A stretch of 64,000 bases of DNA, taken from Blastopirellula marina. Lineage in GTDB: Bacteria > Planctomycetota > Planctomycetia > Pirellulales > Pirellulaceae. A program made the translations under genes and the position numbers. This document shows positions 1 to 9,491 of the stretch, piece after piece; position 1 is the stretch's first letter, and every line of letters starts with the position of its first letter. The notes below the pieces were generated by a model, which saw only the letters and a list, made by a program, of their open reading frames with translations, ran no database searches and was not told the origin of the DNA. The stretch is taken from NCBI RefSeq assembly GCF_002967765.1, contig NZ_PUHY01000012.1:930001-994000 (forward strand). The letters run 5' to 3'.

Positions 1-1
1 C

Positions 2-2338
2 CACAACTTTCGAAACAATTACGAAGTGACGGTCGACTCGTTTGGTACTCTGTGGCAAAGCGACAACGACGACGACGGCAACCGCGGTGTCCGCATCAAT
101 TACGTAATGGAATATGGTAACTTCGGCTACCTCGATCAAATGACAGGCGCCGGTTGGCGTACACCACGTACCAACATGGAAACCGAAGTGCCGCTCCAGC
201 ATTGGCATTTGAACGATCCTGGCGTGGTGCCGAACCTGCTGCAAACGGGTGCTGGATCGCCAACGGGGATTTGTATTTACGAAGGAAACTTGCTTCCTAA
301 AATCTTTCAAAACCAAATCATCCATTGCGATGCGGGCCCCAACATCGTGCGGGCTTATCCCGTCAAGAACGATGGTGCCGGCTACTCTGCTGAGTCTGTC
401 GATATCCTTAAAGGAACACGTGACAATTGGTTCCGCCCGGCTGACGTCTGTGTCGCTCCCGATGGATCGATTTTTGTCAGCGACTGGTACGATCCAGGCG
501 TCGGTGGCCACGGCCAACGCGATCTTGATCGTGGGCGGTTGTTCCGCGTTGCACCGGAAGGTGTGAAGTACAAGGTGCCAAAGTTCGACTTCTCGAGCGT
601 CGATGGTTGTATTGCCGCTTTGAAGAACCCAAACCTAGCTACGCGTTATATGGCTTGGACCAACCTGCACGCTAAAGGAGCAGAAGCCGAATCGGCTTTA
701 AAGGCCGCTTATGATTCGTCGAACGATGCTCGTTATAAAGCTCGCCTGATTTGGTTGTTAGGAAACATCGAAGGTACGGGACAACAATACGTCGACTTGG
801 CCCTCTCTGTTGACAATCCCAACCTGCGAATTGTCGGCTTGCGAATGGCCCACGAACTAAAGATCCCAGCCACAGAAGTGGTGGCAAAGATTGTAGATGA
901 CAAGTCGCCCCAGGTGCGGCGTCAAGCGGCAATCGAACTTCGCTTTGACGGAAGCGACGCCGCTTCGCAGCTATGGGCGAAGCTCGCCCAGCAATACGAT
1001 GGGAAAGATCGCTGGTACTTGGAGGCCTTAGGTATTGGTGCTGACCTGCACTGGGATTCCCGTTTATCTGCTTACTTGAAAGCGATTGGCGGCAAGGTGG
1101 ATACGGCTGCTGAGAAGGACATCGTGTGGCGAAGTCGCGCGAGCCAGACACCTTCGATGTTGGCGGATATGATTGAAGATACCGCCAATCCTGCCGAACA
1201 GTTGCCACGACTCTTCCGTGCCTTCGACTTCCAGCCGAATGCGGAAGGGGTGAACAATGCCATGGTTGCATTGGCATTTGGTAATTCACGTCAAGATAAT
1301 GCCGAGACGATGATCATTTCCGAATCGGTCAAACGCTTGCGGAATTACGATGTTGCTAAAAATGCTGAATCAGCCGCTGCGATGGACAAGGCGCTCAGCA
1401 AAGTGGCGGGCAGTTTAGCGTATGTTGAACTGGTGGATCGCTTTGAGCAGGCGAAATACTATCCACAACTGCTGGCCCTGGCGATCTCGCAGCCTGAATC
1501 GGAAGCAGGTGTCGCGGCTGCCGACGTACTACTTCGACGCGGCCAGAAGGATCTCTTGCAAAGCGTTCTTACCGAAGGAACTCCTGAGGATAAGGTCGCG
1601 CTGACGACTGCAATTTCTAACAGCAGCAGTGGTCAGGCAAATGCTTGGATGCGACGGATGCTCAACGATTCGTCCCAAGACCTTCAAGTTCGTCGCATCG
1701 CCGTGAAAGGCTTGGCCAGCAACAAGGGCACCGCTACTCAGCTTCTCGAGATGGCCAAAGCCGGCAAACTGGACGAAGAACTGATGCAGGCCGCAGCGGC
1801 ACCGTTGAAGATTTCCGTGTGGGGCGACATCCGTCAGAAGGCGTCCGAAATCTTCCCCCAGCCTCCTTCCAAGGATAACAAGCCGCTGCCGCCGCTCGAT
1901 CAATTGGTGAGAATGCGTGGTTCGGTTGACAAGGGAAAACAGGTGTTCGCGACGACGGGAACTTGTAGTAAGTGCCACGTGGTGAATAAAGAAGGCAAAG
2001 AGGTTGGGCCTAACTTGAGCGAGATTGGTTCGAAGCTGGGACGAGAAGCGATGTTTGAATCGATTCTTTATCCTAGTGCCGGTATCAGCCACAACTACGA
2101 GAACTGGGCGGTTCTGACCGATAGTGGCACAGCCATCACCGGACTGAAGACCAGCGAAACGGCCGATTCGATCACGATCACTAACTCGGAAGGGTTAGCT
2201 CGCAAGATTCCGAAAGACGAAGTCGATGAGATCCGCAAGCTTCCAATCTCGGTCATGCCGAATGATTTGCAGCGACTCATGACGGTTCAGGAACTGGTTG
2301 ACGTGGTCGAATACATCTCGACGCTGAAGAAAAAGTAA
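2..2338 (+). CDS. PVC-type haem-binding dehydrogenase, 5' end cut off by the window
   Basis: The frame is already open at base 2, and the residues coded before the first possible start (GTG at 26) look like family sequence, so the gene begins upstream. What remains shows the end of an N-terminal beta-propeller (DNDDDGNRG near the start, then SDWYDP), a middle section of HEAT-like helical repeats (for example VRRQAAIELRFDG), and a C-terminal cytochrome c domain with a CSKCH haem motif at 1964-1978 followed by GPNL. This is the order seen in the planctomycete/Verrucomicrobia membrane-bound dehydrogenase family, thought to be exported and to pass electrons from an unknown substrate to haem. It ends at TAA 2338 and is followed by a clear terminator. 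The family call is secure; the substrate is unknown. Confidence 0.88.
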   Translation, partial: HNFRNNYEVTVDSFGTLWQSDNDDDGNRGVRINYVMEYGNFGYLDQMTGAGWRTPRTNMETEVPLQHWHLNDPGVVPNLLQTGAGSPTGICIYEGNLLPKIFQNQIIHCDAGPNIVRAYPVKNDGAGYSAESVDILKGTRDNWFRPADVCVAPDGSIFVSDWYDPGVGGHGQRDLDRGRLFRVAPEGVKYKVPKFDFSSVDGCIAALKNPNLATRYMAWTNLHAKGAEAESALKAAYDSSNDARYKARLIWLLGNIEGTGQQYVDLALSVDNPNLRIVGLRMAHELKIPATEVVAKIVDDKSPQVRRQAAIELRFDGSDAASQLWAKLAQQYDGKDRWYLEALGIGADLHWDSRLSAYLKAIGGKVDTAAEKDIVWRSRASQTPSMLADMIEDTANPAEQLPRLFRAFDFQPNAEGVNNAMVALAFGNSRQDNAETMIISESVKRLRNYDVAKNAESAAAMDKALSKVAGSLAYVELVDRFEQAKYYPQLLALAISQPESEAGVAAADVLLRRGQKDLLQSVLTEGTPEDKVALTTAISNSSSGQANAWMRRMLNDSSQDLQVRRIAVKGLASNKGTATQLLEMAKAGKLDEELMQAAAAPLKISVWGDIRQKASEIFPQPPSKDNKPLPPLDQLVRMRGSVDKGKQVFATTGTCSKCHVVNKEGKEVGPNLSEIGSKLGREAMFESILYPSAGISHNYENWAVLTDSGTAITGLKTSETADSITITNSEGLARKIPKDEVDEIRKLPISVMPNDLQRLMTVQELVDVVEYISTLKKK

Positions 2339-2372
2339 CTTTCTTCTTTCAGTTATTAATAGACGCTTTTCA

Positions 2373-2399
2373 GGCACGGGTTCATCTCGTGCCTTTTTT
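2373..2399 (+). terminator. Rho-independent terminator after the haem-binding dehydrogenase
   Basis: GGCACG (2373-2378) pairs with CGTGCC (2388-2393) across a nine-base loop and is followed directly by six T. It lies 35 bases after the stop codon and separates this gene from the protease gene. Confidence 0.8.
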
Positions 2400-2628
2400 A
2401 TGGGATAGACGGCCGATTGAGCGAACACTTCATGCGCTGGCGAGTCTGAATATCGGAGTTCATGCCCCTCGGTTGTCCCATTCTGCCGATTCTGCGGAAT
2501 TTTCTACATTTGGGTGCTTCGCCCAGGTGTAGGTTACGACCTACAATAGAGGGTTTGCGTCGACTTTGCGGCCGCAGCGTTCCCGATACGAATTGATTCC
2601 TCGCGAACAGATCCAACCAAAGCCAGCC

Positions 2629-5600
2629 ATGATCCGACTTGCCTCTGCGTTCCTTCTTGCCCTTACCTTCTGTGCACCATGTCTCGCCCAGGAGAAGTTT
2701 CCAGCGGCCGACCTTCTTCCCAAGAAGGAAATCGGCGCCACCAAATTTCTAGAGCAGCATCCAGAATTTGACGGTCGCGGTGTCGTTGTCGCCGTGTTCG
2801 ATACCGGCTGCGATCCAGCTGCCCCTGGTCTTCAGGTTACATCGGATGGCAAACCGAAGATCATCGATATGATTGACGGTTCTGGCAGCGGCGACGTTCG
2901 TACTTCAACTGTTCGTAAGGCTGAAGAGGGCAAGCTGGAAGGGCTTACTGGACGAACCTTGACGATACCGAAGAAATGGAAGAACCCCAGTGGCGAGTAT
3001 CACTTAGGAATGAAACCCGCCTACGAGCTTTTTCCTGGCGGAGCGATTCCGCGAGTGAAGTCGGAACGGCGTAAACCTTGGGACGAAGCAGTCCGCAGCA
3101 AGATCGAGGAATTCACCCGCGAAATTGCCAAGTTCGAGAAAGAGCATCCCAAGCCGAACGACGAGCAGAAGAAAGAAAAGAAAGAGCTCGATATTCGCCT
3201 GAAGGAATTGACCAAGCTGCAAGGTAGTTGGGACGACGCTGGTCCGATCTACGACTGCGTTGTGTTCAACGACGGCAAAGCTTGGCAGGCCGTGGTCGAT
3301 ACCGATGAAGATGGCGACCTGGCCGACGAAAAAGTGATGACGAACTACCGTGTGAAGCGACAATACGCCACCTTCGGCGAAGTCGATCTCGTGACCTTTG
3401 CGGTCAACATTTATGAAGAAGGCAATCTGCTGAGCATCGTGGTTGATGCTGGAACTCACGGAACGCATGTCGCCGGGATCATTGGCGCGAACTATCCTGA
3501 CCGACCAGAATTGAATGGTGTGGCTCCCGGGGCTCAGATTGTGTCGGTCAAAATTGGCGACACGCGACTTGGTTCCAACTCGACTGGAACGGGCGAAGAA
3601 CGTGGTCTGATTGCCGTTCTCGAGAATAAATGCGACCTGATCAACATGAGCTACGGTGGTGCTTCCCCTGAATGGAACACGGGTAGAACGGCTCGCCTTT
3701 ACTCGGAAATCGTAAACCGCTATGGCGTGATCTTTGTATCCAGTGCCGGGAATAATGGTCCTGCATTGAGTACCGTGGGAAGTCCTGGTGGGACGACCTC
3801 GACGATTTTAGGTGTGGGCGCCTATATTCCACCAGCATTGGCCAGCACCGGCTACTCGGTGCGCGAGGAGCTCGCCGAACGCCCCTATACCTGGTCGAGT
3901 CGTGGTCCGACAATGGATGGCGACTTGGGCGTTGATATCAGTGCTCCAGGCGGGGCAGTTGCTCCCGTTTCACGCTGGTCTCTCTCTCCAGGCAAGCTGA
4001 TGAACGGTACCTCGATGTCATCCCCGAATGCTTGTGGTGGTATCGCATTGGTCTTGAGTGGTCTTAAACAGGAGAAGATTCCCTATACGCCAGAAGCGGT
4101 GAAGCTGGCCGTTAAGAACTCGGCTCGCCCGCTAGAAAACGGGTCGGTGTTCGCTAACGGCGCCGGCCTGATTCAAGTGGGGGCTGCTTTTGATTGGCTG
4201 AAGGAATACGAAGAAAAAGTCGAACCGGAAGTTCGCTATGTCGTTACCGTTCCCAGCCTTCGAACCAAACGTGGTGTTTACTTCCGCGAACGAGATGATG
4301 CCACACGCGTCCATGAAGTAACGATCGATGTCGATCCGGTCTTCAACCAAGACGCAAAGTATGATCCTCGTGCCAATTATCAAGCGGAGTTTAATCTCAA
4401 GTGCGATGCGGACTGGGTGACGATTCCCTCAAGCTTCTTCGTCTATCATGGTGGGCGTAACTTCAAAATCGAGGTCGACCCACGTAAGCTCGATCCAGGC
4501 GTTCATTTCACGCAGGTCGAAGGCTACTACGCCAATCACCCTGAAATGGGACCACGATTCCGTGTCCCAATCACGGTAATCGTTCCTGAGTCGGATCATG
4601 CCAGCCAAGAATTCCATAAGACGCTTCGACTGGCCCCTGGCGAGATCGATCGTTCTTTTGTTGAAGTGCCGATCGGGGCCACGTGGGTGAACGTTCGTTT
4701 GAGAGCGACTGGGATTGAAGATACCAAACTGTTCATCTTTCACGCGATCCAGCGATTAGAGGATCAAGCCTACAGCAAACTCGAACAGCAAAACTTCCTG
4801 CCGCTTGAGCCAGGCGAACTACGTGAGATCAGCTTTCCTGTTGAGGAAGGCAAAACGATCGAAATGACGCTGGCGCAGTACTGGTCGACTCTCGGTGAAA
4901 CGGAAGTCGAGATGGATGCCACCTTCTATGGCATTCTCCCCAGCCCAGGGGCCTTAGCGTGGGATGGTAACAATCCGATCCATCGCGTCGATGTGCAAAC
5001 GGTGTTAGGCCCAATACAAATTCGCCCGAGTGCGAAGTTCGAGAAGCTTCGGAAGACGTTGCGACCAGCGAAGAGCGAGATTGTTCCGCTCGACCCACAA
5101 CGCGACGAACTCCTGGAAAAGCAAATGATTTACGGTCTGACGTTGACTTATGAGTTGACTTTGTCCGAAGACGCCAAGGTCGCTCCTGAGCCTGTTACTT
5201 ATGCCAACGGATTTGATTCCTATTCGGGTGGCGTTTACACGATTTACGATAAGAACAAACGTGTCGTGAACATGGGAGCAGGCGGTCGCGATACTTCGCT
5301 TGAGAAAGGTAAGTACACACTCACCTTCTTTTTCCGCCATGAAGACCGCGACGAACTGCTCAAGATCGAAGACATGCCGGTTTGGCTCGACTTCGACATC
5401 AGCCGCCCAGGTATTCGGACTTACGACAATTACGAAAATGCCTTCAATCGTCGTGGCGGGTTTGGCTCCGAGTGGCTTCGCCCTGGCGAATTGGTTCCCG
5501 TTTACCTTACTACGGATCCCAAGAGTATGCCTAAGATGGCCTCGCCTGGGGATTTGCTGCTGGGTGAAATTCAGTTCGGTGATCCCGATGCCAAGCTGAG

Positions 5601-6423
5601 CGGTGCTTCACGTCGCCCAAAAGGCTTCGCTCTCGAGTACATCGTGCCAGTGCCAGCCAGCGACAAGCCAGAACCATCTGGTGACAAGCCGAAAGGAGAT
5701 AAGCCAACTCTGGAAGACAAATTGTTCGAGACCAAGCTGGCATTCCTTAAGACCTTGAAAGGCAAGGATCAGCAAGAGGAGTTCAATAAGTTGTTCGACG
5801 AGTTGAATGAAGCCAAGCCGGACAACGTCGAGGTCTTGCAGGTAAAGCTGAACAAACTGGACGAAAACGACCGGAAAGATCACCTGCCTGAGGTCGTCAA
5901 AGCTGCGGATACGGTCTTGAAGGCGATTCCAAAAGGGAAGGTTCGGATGTACTTCGCTCAAAGACGCGATCCGGAGACCGATGAAGAGAAAGAAAAAATG
6001 AAGGAAATGACCGAGCTGAAGGAAGCATTAATCGATACGCTTTACCGCAAAGCTCGGGCGATCGCCTACATGGATCTGCCGGAAGACGATCCGGAACATC
6101 CCGAGAACAAGGACATTCGCAAAGCTCCAAAGGACGAGGAGAAGCGAACCAAGCTGTTCGAGAAGGCGTTCGATCAACTGTCGAGTTGGGTCGATACAAC
6201 CGAAAAGAAGTACGCATTGCTGCACCTGCGACGCTTGCGTCGGCACGGCCAGGAAGGTGAAGCGCTGCAGTTGATCAACAAAATGATTGCGGAAGATCCG
6301 ACCAATCTGTTGCTCTATAAGAAACGATCCGACATCTACGGCGAGCTAGGCTGGAAATTCGCGGAAGAAAACGAAGAACAGTGGCGCCTTCTCCGCAAGC
6401 GGGACGAGTTTCTGCCAAACTAG
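2629..6423 (+). CDS. Exported tripeptidyl-peptidase II-like subtilase
   Basis: The 1264-residue protein is a subtilisin-family (S8) serine protease of the tripeptidyl-peptidase II type. The ATG at 2629 is preferred over the upstream in-frame start at 2566 because it opens a clean signal peptide (residues 1-21, ending CLAQ). The triad is visible: D58 in DTGCDP, H280 in HGTHVAG, S462 in GTSMSSP. The long insert between D and H, and stretches such as SDGKPKIIDMIDGSGSGDV and LTGRTLTIPKKW, match TPP II rather than ordinary subtilisins. A long beta-rich region follows, then a charged helical C-terminus (about 1040-1264). Eukaryotic TPP II is cytosolic and removes tripeptides from oligopeptides; this one should act outside the cytoplasm. 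It appears monocistronic. Confidence 0.9.
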   Translation: MIRLASAFLLALTFCAPCLAQEKFPAADLLPKKEIGATKFLEQHPEFDGRGVVVAVFDTGCDPAAPGLQVTSDGKPKIIDMIDGSGSGDVRTSTVRKAEEGKLEGLTGRTLTIPKKWKNPSGEYHLGMKPAYELFPGGAIPRVKSERRKPWDEAVRSKIEEFTREIAKFEKEHPKPNDEQKKEKKELDIRLKELTKLQGSWDDAGPIYDCVVFNDGKAWQAVVDTDEDGDLADEKVMTNYRVKRQYATFGEVDLVTFAVNIYEEGNLLSIVVDAGTHGTHVAGIIGANYPDRPELNGVAPGAQIVSVKIGDTRLGSNSTGTGEERGLIAVLENKCDLINMSYGGASPEWNTGRTARLYSEIVNRYGVIFVSSAGNNGPALSTVGSPGGTTSTILGVGAYIPPALASTGYSVREELAERPYTWSSRGPTMDGDLGVDISAPGGAVAPVSRWSLSPGKLMNGTSMSSPNACGGIALVLSGLKQEKIPYTPEAVKLAVKNSARPLENGSVFANGAGLIQVGAAFDWLKEYEEKVEPEVRYVVTVPSLRTKRGVYFRERDDATRVHEVTIDVDPVFNQDAKYDPRANYQAEFNLKCDADWVTIPSSFFVYHGGRNFKIEVDPRKLDPGVHFTQVEGYYANHPEMGPRFRVPITVIVPESDHASQEFHKTLRLAPGEIDRSFVEVPIGATWVNVRLRATGIEDTKLFIFHAIQRLEDQAYSKLEQQNFLPLEPGELREISFPVEEGKTIEMTLAQYWSTLGETEVEMDATFYGILPSPGALAWDGNNPIHRVDVQTVLGPIQIRPSAKFEKLRKTLRPAKSEIVPLDPQRDELLEKQMIYGLTLTYELTLSEDAKVAPEPVTYANGFDSYSGGVYTIYDKNKRVVNMGAGGRDTSLEKGKYTLTFFFRHEDRDELLKIEDMPVWLDFDISRPGIRTYDNYENAFNRRGGFGSEWLRPGELVPVYLTTDPKSMPKMASPGDLLLGEIQFGDPDAKLSGASRRPKGFALEYIVPVPASDKPEPSGDKPKGDKPTLEDKLFETKLAFLKTLKGKDQQEEFNKLFDELNEAKPDNVEVLQVKLNKLDENDRKDHLPEVVKAADTVLKAIPKGKVRMYFAQRRDPETDEEKEKMKEMTELKEALIDTLYRKARAIAYMDLPEDDPEHPENKDIRKAPKDEEKRTKLFEKAFDQLSSWVDTTEKKYALLHLRRLRRHGQEGEALQLINKMIAEDPTNLLLYKKRSDIYGELGWKFAEENEEQWRLLRKRDEFLPN

Positions 6424-6440
6424 GCTCGTCAGAAAAAAGA

Positions 6441-6476
6441 GTTGCAAATTGGGTGAATAAGTGCCCAATTTGCAAC
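6441..6476 (+). terminator. Perfect 13-bp hairpin after the protease gene
   Basis: GTTGCAAATTGGG (6441-6453) is exactly complementary to CCCAATTTGCAAC (6464-6476), with a ten-base loop. There is no T-run on the plus strand; a run of six A precedes it, so it would make a better terminator on the minus strand, where no gene ends. It may still mark the mRNA 3' end or protect it. Confidence 0.5.
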
Positions 6477-6591
6477 GATCTAGTGGCCCGAATGAGGATC
6501 GAATCTTGTACCATCGCCCGAATTGAGAAATAATGCGGAGAGGTTGAAAGCCTTTCATATTCCTTCCTGATTTCCCCTCCTGCGGTGATCT

Positions 6592-9453
6592 ATGAGAACC
6601 CTTTGCCAAACGCTTTTGGCTATTGGTTGCCTCGCGCTGACGACGACAAACATCTCTGCGGCAGATGCGGAAATTGATTTCGGTCGCGACATTCGCCCGA
6701 TTTTGTCTGGTAAGTGCTTCCATTGTCATGGGCCTGATCCAGAAACACGGGAGGGTGGTTTGCGCCTCGATGATGCTGAAGCAGCTTCGGCCGAGCTCGA
6801 TAGCGGCGAGATCGCGATCGTTCCTGGTAAGCCCGACGAAAGTGAGTTGATCGCCCGAATCGTCACCGACGACGAGTCGATCCGCATGCCTCCGCCAGAG
6901 ATCGGCAAATCTCTTTCGCCCGCCGAGCAGAAGCTTCTGAAAGACTGGATCGCGCAAGGGGCGAGATTTTCTCCGCACTGGTCATTCGTCAAACCAGCCA
7001 AGTCTGAGTTGCCCACGACCTCACAGCCAGATTGGGTAAACAAGCCGATCGATGCCTTTATTCTGAAGCGTCTCGATGAAGTCGGACTCACACCCGCTGA
7101 ACAGGCCGATCGGTACACGCTCGCTCGCCGCGTTTCTTTCGCATTGACTGGCTTGCCCCTTACCGTCGAAGAAACCGACGCATTCGTGAACGACAAATCA
7201 CCGGATGCCTATGAGAAAATGGTCGATCGCTTGCTGGCTAAGCCGACCTACGGCGAACGCTGGACACGCGTCTGGCTGGACATTGCCCGATACGCCGATT
7301 CGATGGGGTATGAAAAAGACAACCCGCGAACGATGTGGCCATATCGTGATTGGGTGATTCGTGCAATCAACGAGAACAAACCGTTCGACCAATTCAGTAT
7401 CGAGCAACTGGCCGGTGACCTTCTGCCTGAGGCGAACGAACAGCAGATCATCGCTACGGCGTTCCATCGTAATACGATGACCAACACCGAAGGAGGAACC
7501 AACGACGAAGAGTTCCGCAATGCGGCCATCGTCGACCGGGTGAATACCACGGTGCAAGCTTGGATGGGGCTGACTATGGAATGTGCTCAGTGCCACACGC
7601 ACAAGTACGATCCGATCACCAACCAGGAATACTTCGAGTTCTTCGCGATCTTCAATCAAACAGCCGATGCCGATCGCAACGACGAATCTCCGTTGCATCG
7701 CATGTTCACCGATGCCCAGTTGCAACAGCAGGAAAGCCTCAAGTCGCAAATCGAACAGGCGAAAGCTGACTTGCAGAAGATGTTAGAGAATTCGACTAAC
7801 ATTGCCCTTTCTGAGAACAAGCCGAACGTCGGCCGTTATGTACGGGTCGAACACATCGCCGATGGTGCCTATCTGCATATTGCTGAAGTGCAGGTTTTCT
7901 CGGGTGAAGAAAACGCAGCGATGAAGGGGAAAGCATCTCAGGTCAGCGTCGATTATGATGGCCCCGCTGCAAAGGCGATTGATGGCAACACCAACGGTGA
8001 CTTCTTCGGCGGTATGAGTACGATTCATACGAAACAGGAGAAGAACCCGTGGTGGGAAGTCGACTTGGGGTCGACAATGACCATCGATAAGGTCGTCGTT
8101 TGGAATCGCACCGACGGGGACTTGTTCAATCGCATGAAGTCGTGCCGGGTCGTGATCCTCGACGAGAATCGCCAACCGGTTTGGGCCGGCCGGATGAACT
8201 CACCGTTTAATCCTAGTGCTGAGTTTATCCCACCGAAAACGGTTGATGGGATGGACGAGTCCGCCCGTGCGGAATTGGCAGCCTATCTGAAAGGCAACTC
8301 GCCTGCGATTGAGAAGCAGCGGAAGAAAGTTGCTGATCTGGAAAAGAAGCTGGAAAACGTCAAACCGATCACAATGCCGATCATGCAAGAGCTTCCTGAA
8401 GACAAGCATCGCAAGTCATTTATCCAGCTTCGAGGCAACTACCAGTCGCACGGCGAGGAAGTCCATGCCAGTGTGCTCGATAGCTTTCATGCCTTCCCGA
8501 ACGATGCAAAGACCGATCGCCTTTCGATGGCCAAGTGGCTGGTCGATAAAGAGAACCCGCTGACTGCTCGCGTGGTGGTGAATCGACACTGGGAACAGTT
8601 GTTTGGCATGGGAATTGTCGAAACGAGCGAGGACTTCGGTTCGCAGGGGGAGTTGCCCACACACCCACAACTGTTGGATTACCTGGCAGTCGAATTAATG
8701 GAGCACGATTGGGATACGAAGTGGCTCGTTAAGGAAATCGTGATGAGCAACGCGTTTCGTCAGTCTGCTAAGACAACACCTAAGAAATTGGAAATCGACT
8801 CTCGCAATCAATTGGTTTCTCGCGGACCACGCGTGCGACTTTCGGCCGAGATGGTACGTGATCAGGCGTTGGCAGTAAGTGGCCTGTTGAGCGACAAAAT
8901 GTATGGGCCCTCTGTGCGACCTCCGCGTCCGAATTTAGGACTGAAATCGGCGTTCGGTGGTTCGACTGACTGGGTCACGAGCCAAGGCGAAGATCGCTAT
9001 CGTCGCGGCTTATACACCAACTGGCGACGCACGACGCCCTACCCGTCGATGACGACGTTCGACGCTCCGAGTCGCGAGGTATGTGTCATTCGCCGGATCA
9101 CAACGAATACACCTCTGCAAGCTTTGGTTACTCTAAACGATCCTGTCTACATCGAAGCCGCTCAGGCGTTCGGTCGAAAAGTTTGGCAGCAGAAAGACCT
9201 TTCGGTTGAGGCGCAAGTGGAGTTCGCCGTTCGTCGCTGCTTGGGACGCCACCCCAGCGAAGCGGAAACGCAACGCTTGGTAGAACTGTTTCATACGGCC
9301 AAGTCGCGATACGCTGCCGTGCCGCAGGAAGCCCAGAAGATGGCGACCGACCCGATTGGTCCGTTGCCGGAAGGGGCATCCGCGGAAGAGCTGGCGGCTT
9401 GGACGTTAGTAGGAAATGTTCTGTTGAATTTGGACGAAGCCCTGAATCGCTAG
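6592..9453 (+). CDS. Planctomycete cytochrome c protein (PSCyt1-DUF1549-F5/8C-DUF1553)
   Basis: This 953-residue protein has a signal peptide (1-23) and a PSCyt1 haem domain with C42-F-H-C45-H46 and MPPPE further on. DUF1549 follows, with a second CxxCH at C331-A-Q-C334-H335, then a galactose-binding-like F5/8 type C (discoidin) insert around 403-545 ([25 protein letters not shown]), and then DUF1553 to the end. The DUF1549/DUF1553 pair is typical of planctomycetes and has no proven reaction; two haem motifs suggest electron transfer in the periplasm, and the discoidin-like insert suggests carbohydrate binding. The next gene is a DUF1501 protein 38 bases on, the usual partner, so the two are probably co-transcribed. 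Domain calls are firm, function unknown. Confidence 0.9.
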   Translation: MRTLCQTLLAIGCLALTTTNISAADAEIDFGRDIRPILSGKCFHCHGPDPETREGGLRLDDAEAASAELDSGEIAIVPGKPDESELIARIVTDDESIRMPPPEIGKSLSPAEQKLLKDWIAQGARFSPHWSFVKPAKSELPTTSQPDWVNKPIDAFILKRLDEVGLTPAEQADRYTLARRVSFALTGLPLTVEETDAFVNDKSPDAYEKMVDRLLAKPTYGERWTRVWLDIARYADSMGYEKDNPRTMWPYRDWVIRAINENKPFDQFSIEQLAGDLLPEANEQQIIATAFHRNTMTNTEGGTNDEEFRNAAIVDRVNTTVQAWMGLTMECAQCHTHKYDPITNQEYFEFFAIFNQTADADRNDESPLHRMFTDAQLQQQESLKSQIEQAKADLQKMLENSTNIALSENKPNVGRYVRVEHIADGAYLHIAEVQVFSGEENAAMKGKASQVSVDYDGPAAKAIDGNTNGDFFGGMSTIHTKQEKNPWWEVDLGSTMTIDKVVVWNRTDGDLFNRMKSCRVVILDENRQPVWAGRMNSPFNPSAEFIPPKTVDGMDESARAELAAYLKGNSPAIEKQRKKVADLEKKLENVKPITMPIMQELPEDKHRKSFIQLRGNYQSHGEEVHASVLDSFHAFPNDAKTDRLSMAKWLVDKENPLTARVVVNRHWEQLFGMGIVETSEDFGSQGELPTHPQLLDYLAVELMEHDWDTKWLVKEIVMSNAFRQSAKTTPKKLEIDSRNQLVSRGPRVRLSAEMVRDQALAVSGLLSDKMYGPSVRPPRPNLGLKSAFGGSTDWVTSQGEDRYRRGLYTNWRRTTPYPSMTTFDAPSREVCVIRRITTNTPLQALVTLNDPVYIEAAQAFGRKVWQQKDLSVEAQVEFAVRRCLGRHPSEAETQRLVELFHTAKSRYAAVPQEAQKMATDPIGPLPEGASAEELAAWTLVGNVLLNLDEALNR

Positions 9454-9491
9454 TCGACGAGAAACCACATTAGTCGAAACGAGAATTGCTG

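Noticed and set aside
672-1289. A 205-codon minus-strand frame within the haem-binding dehydrogenase
   Set aside because: Composition is rich in arginine, proline and serine, typical of antisense frames, and the plus-strand HEAT repeats explain the DNA.
26-2338. GTG at 26 as the start of the first gene
   Set aside because: The frame is open upstream to the window edge and encodes family-like residues before this codon, so the true start lies outside.
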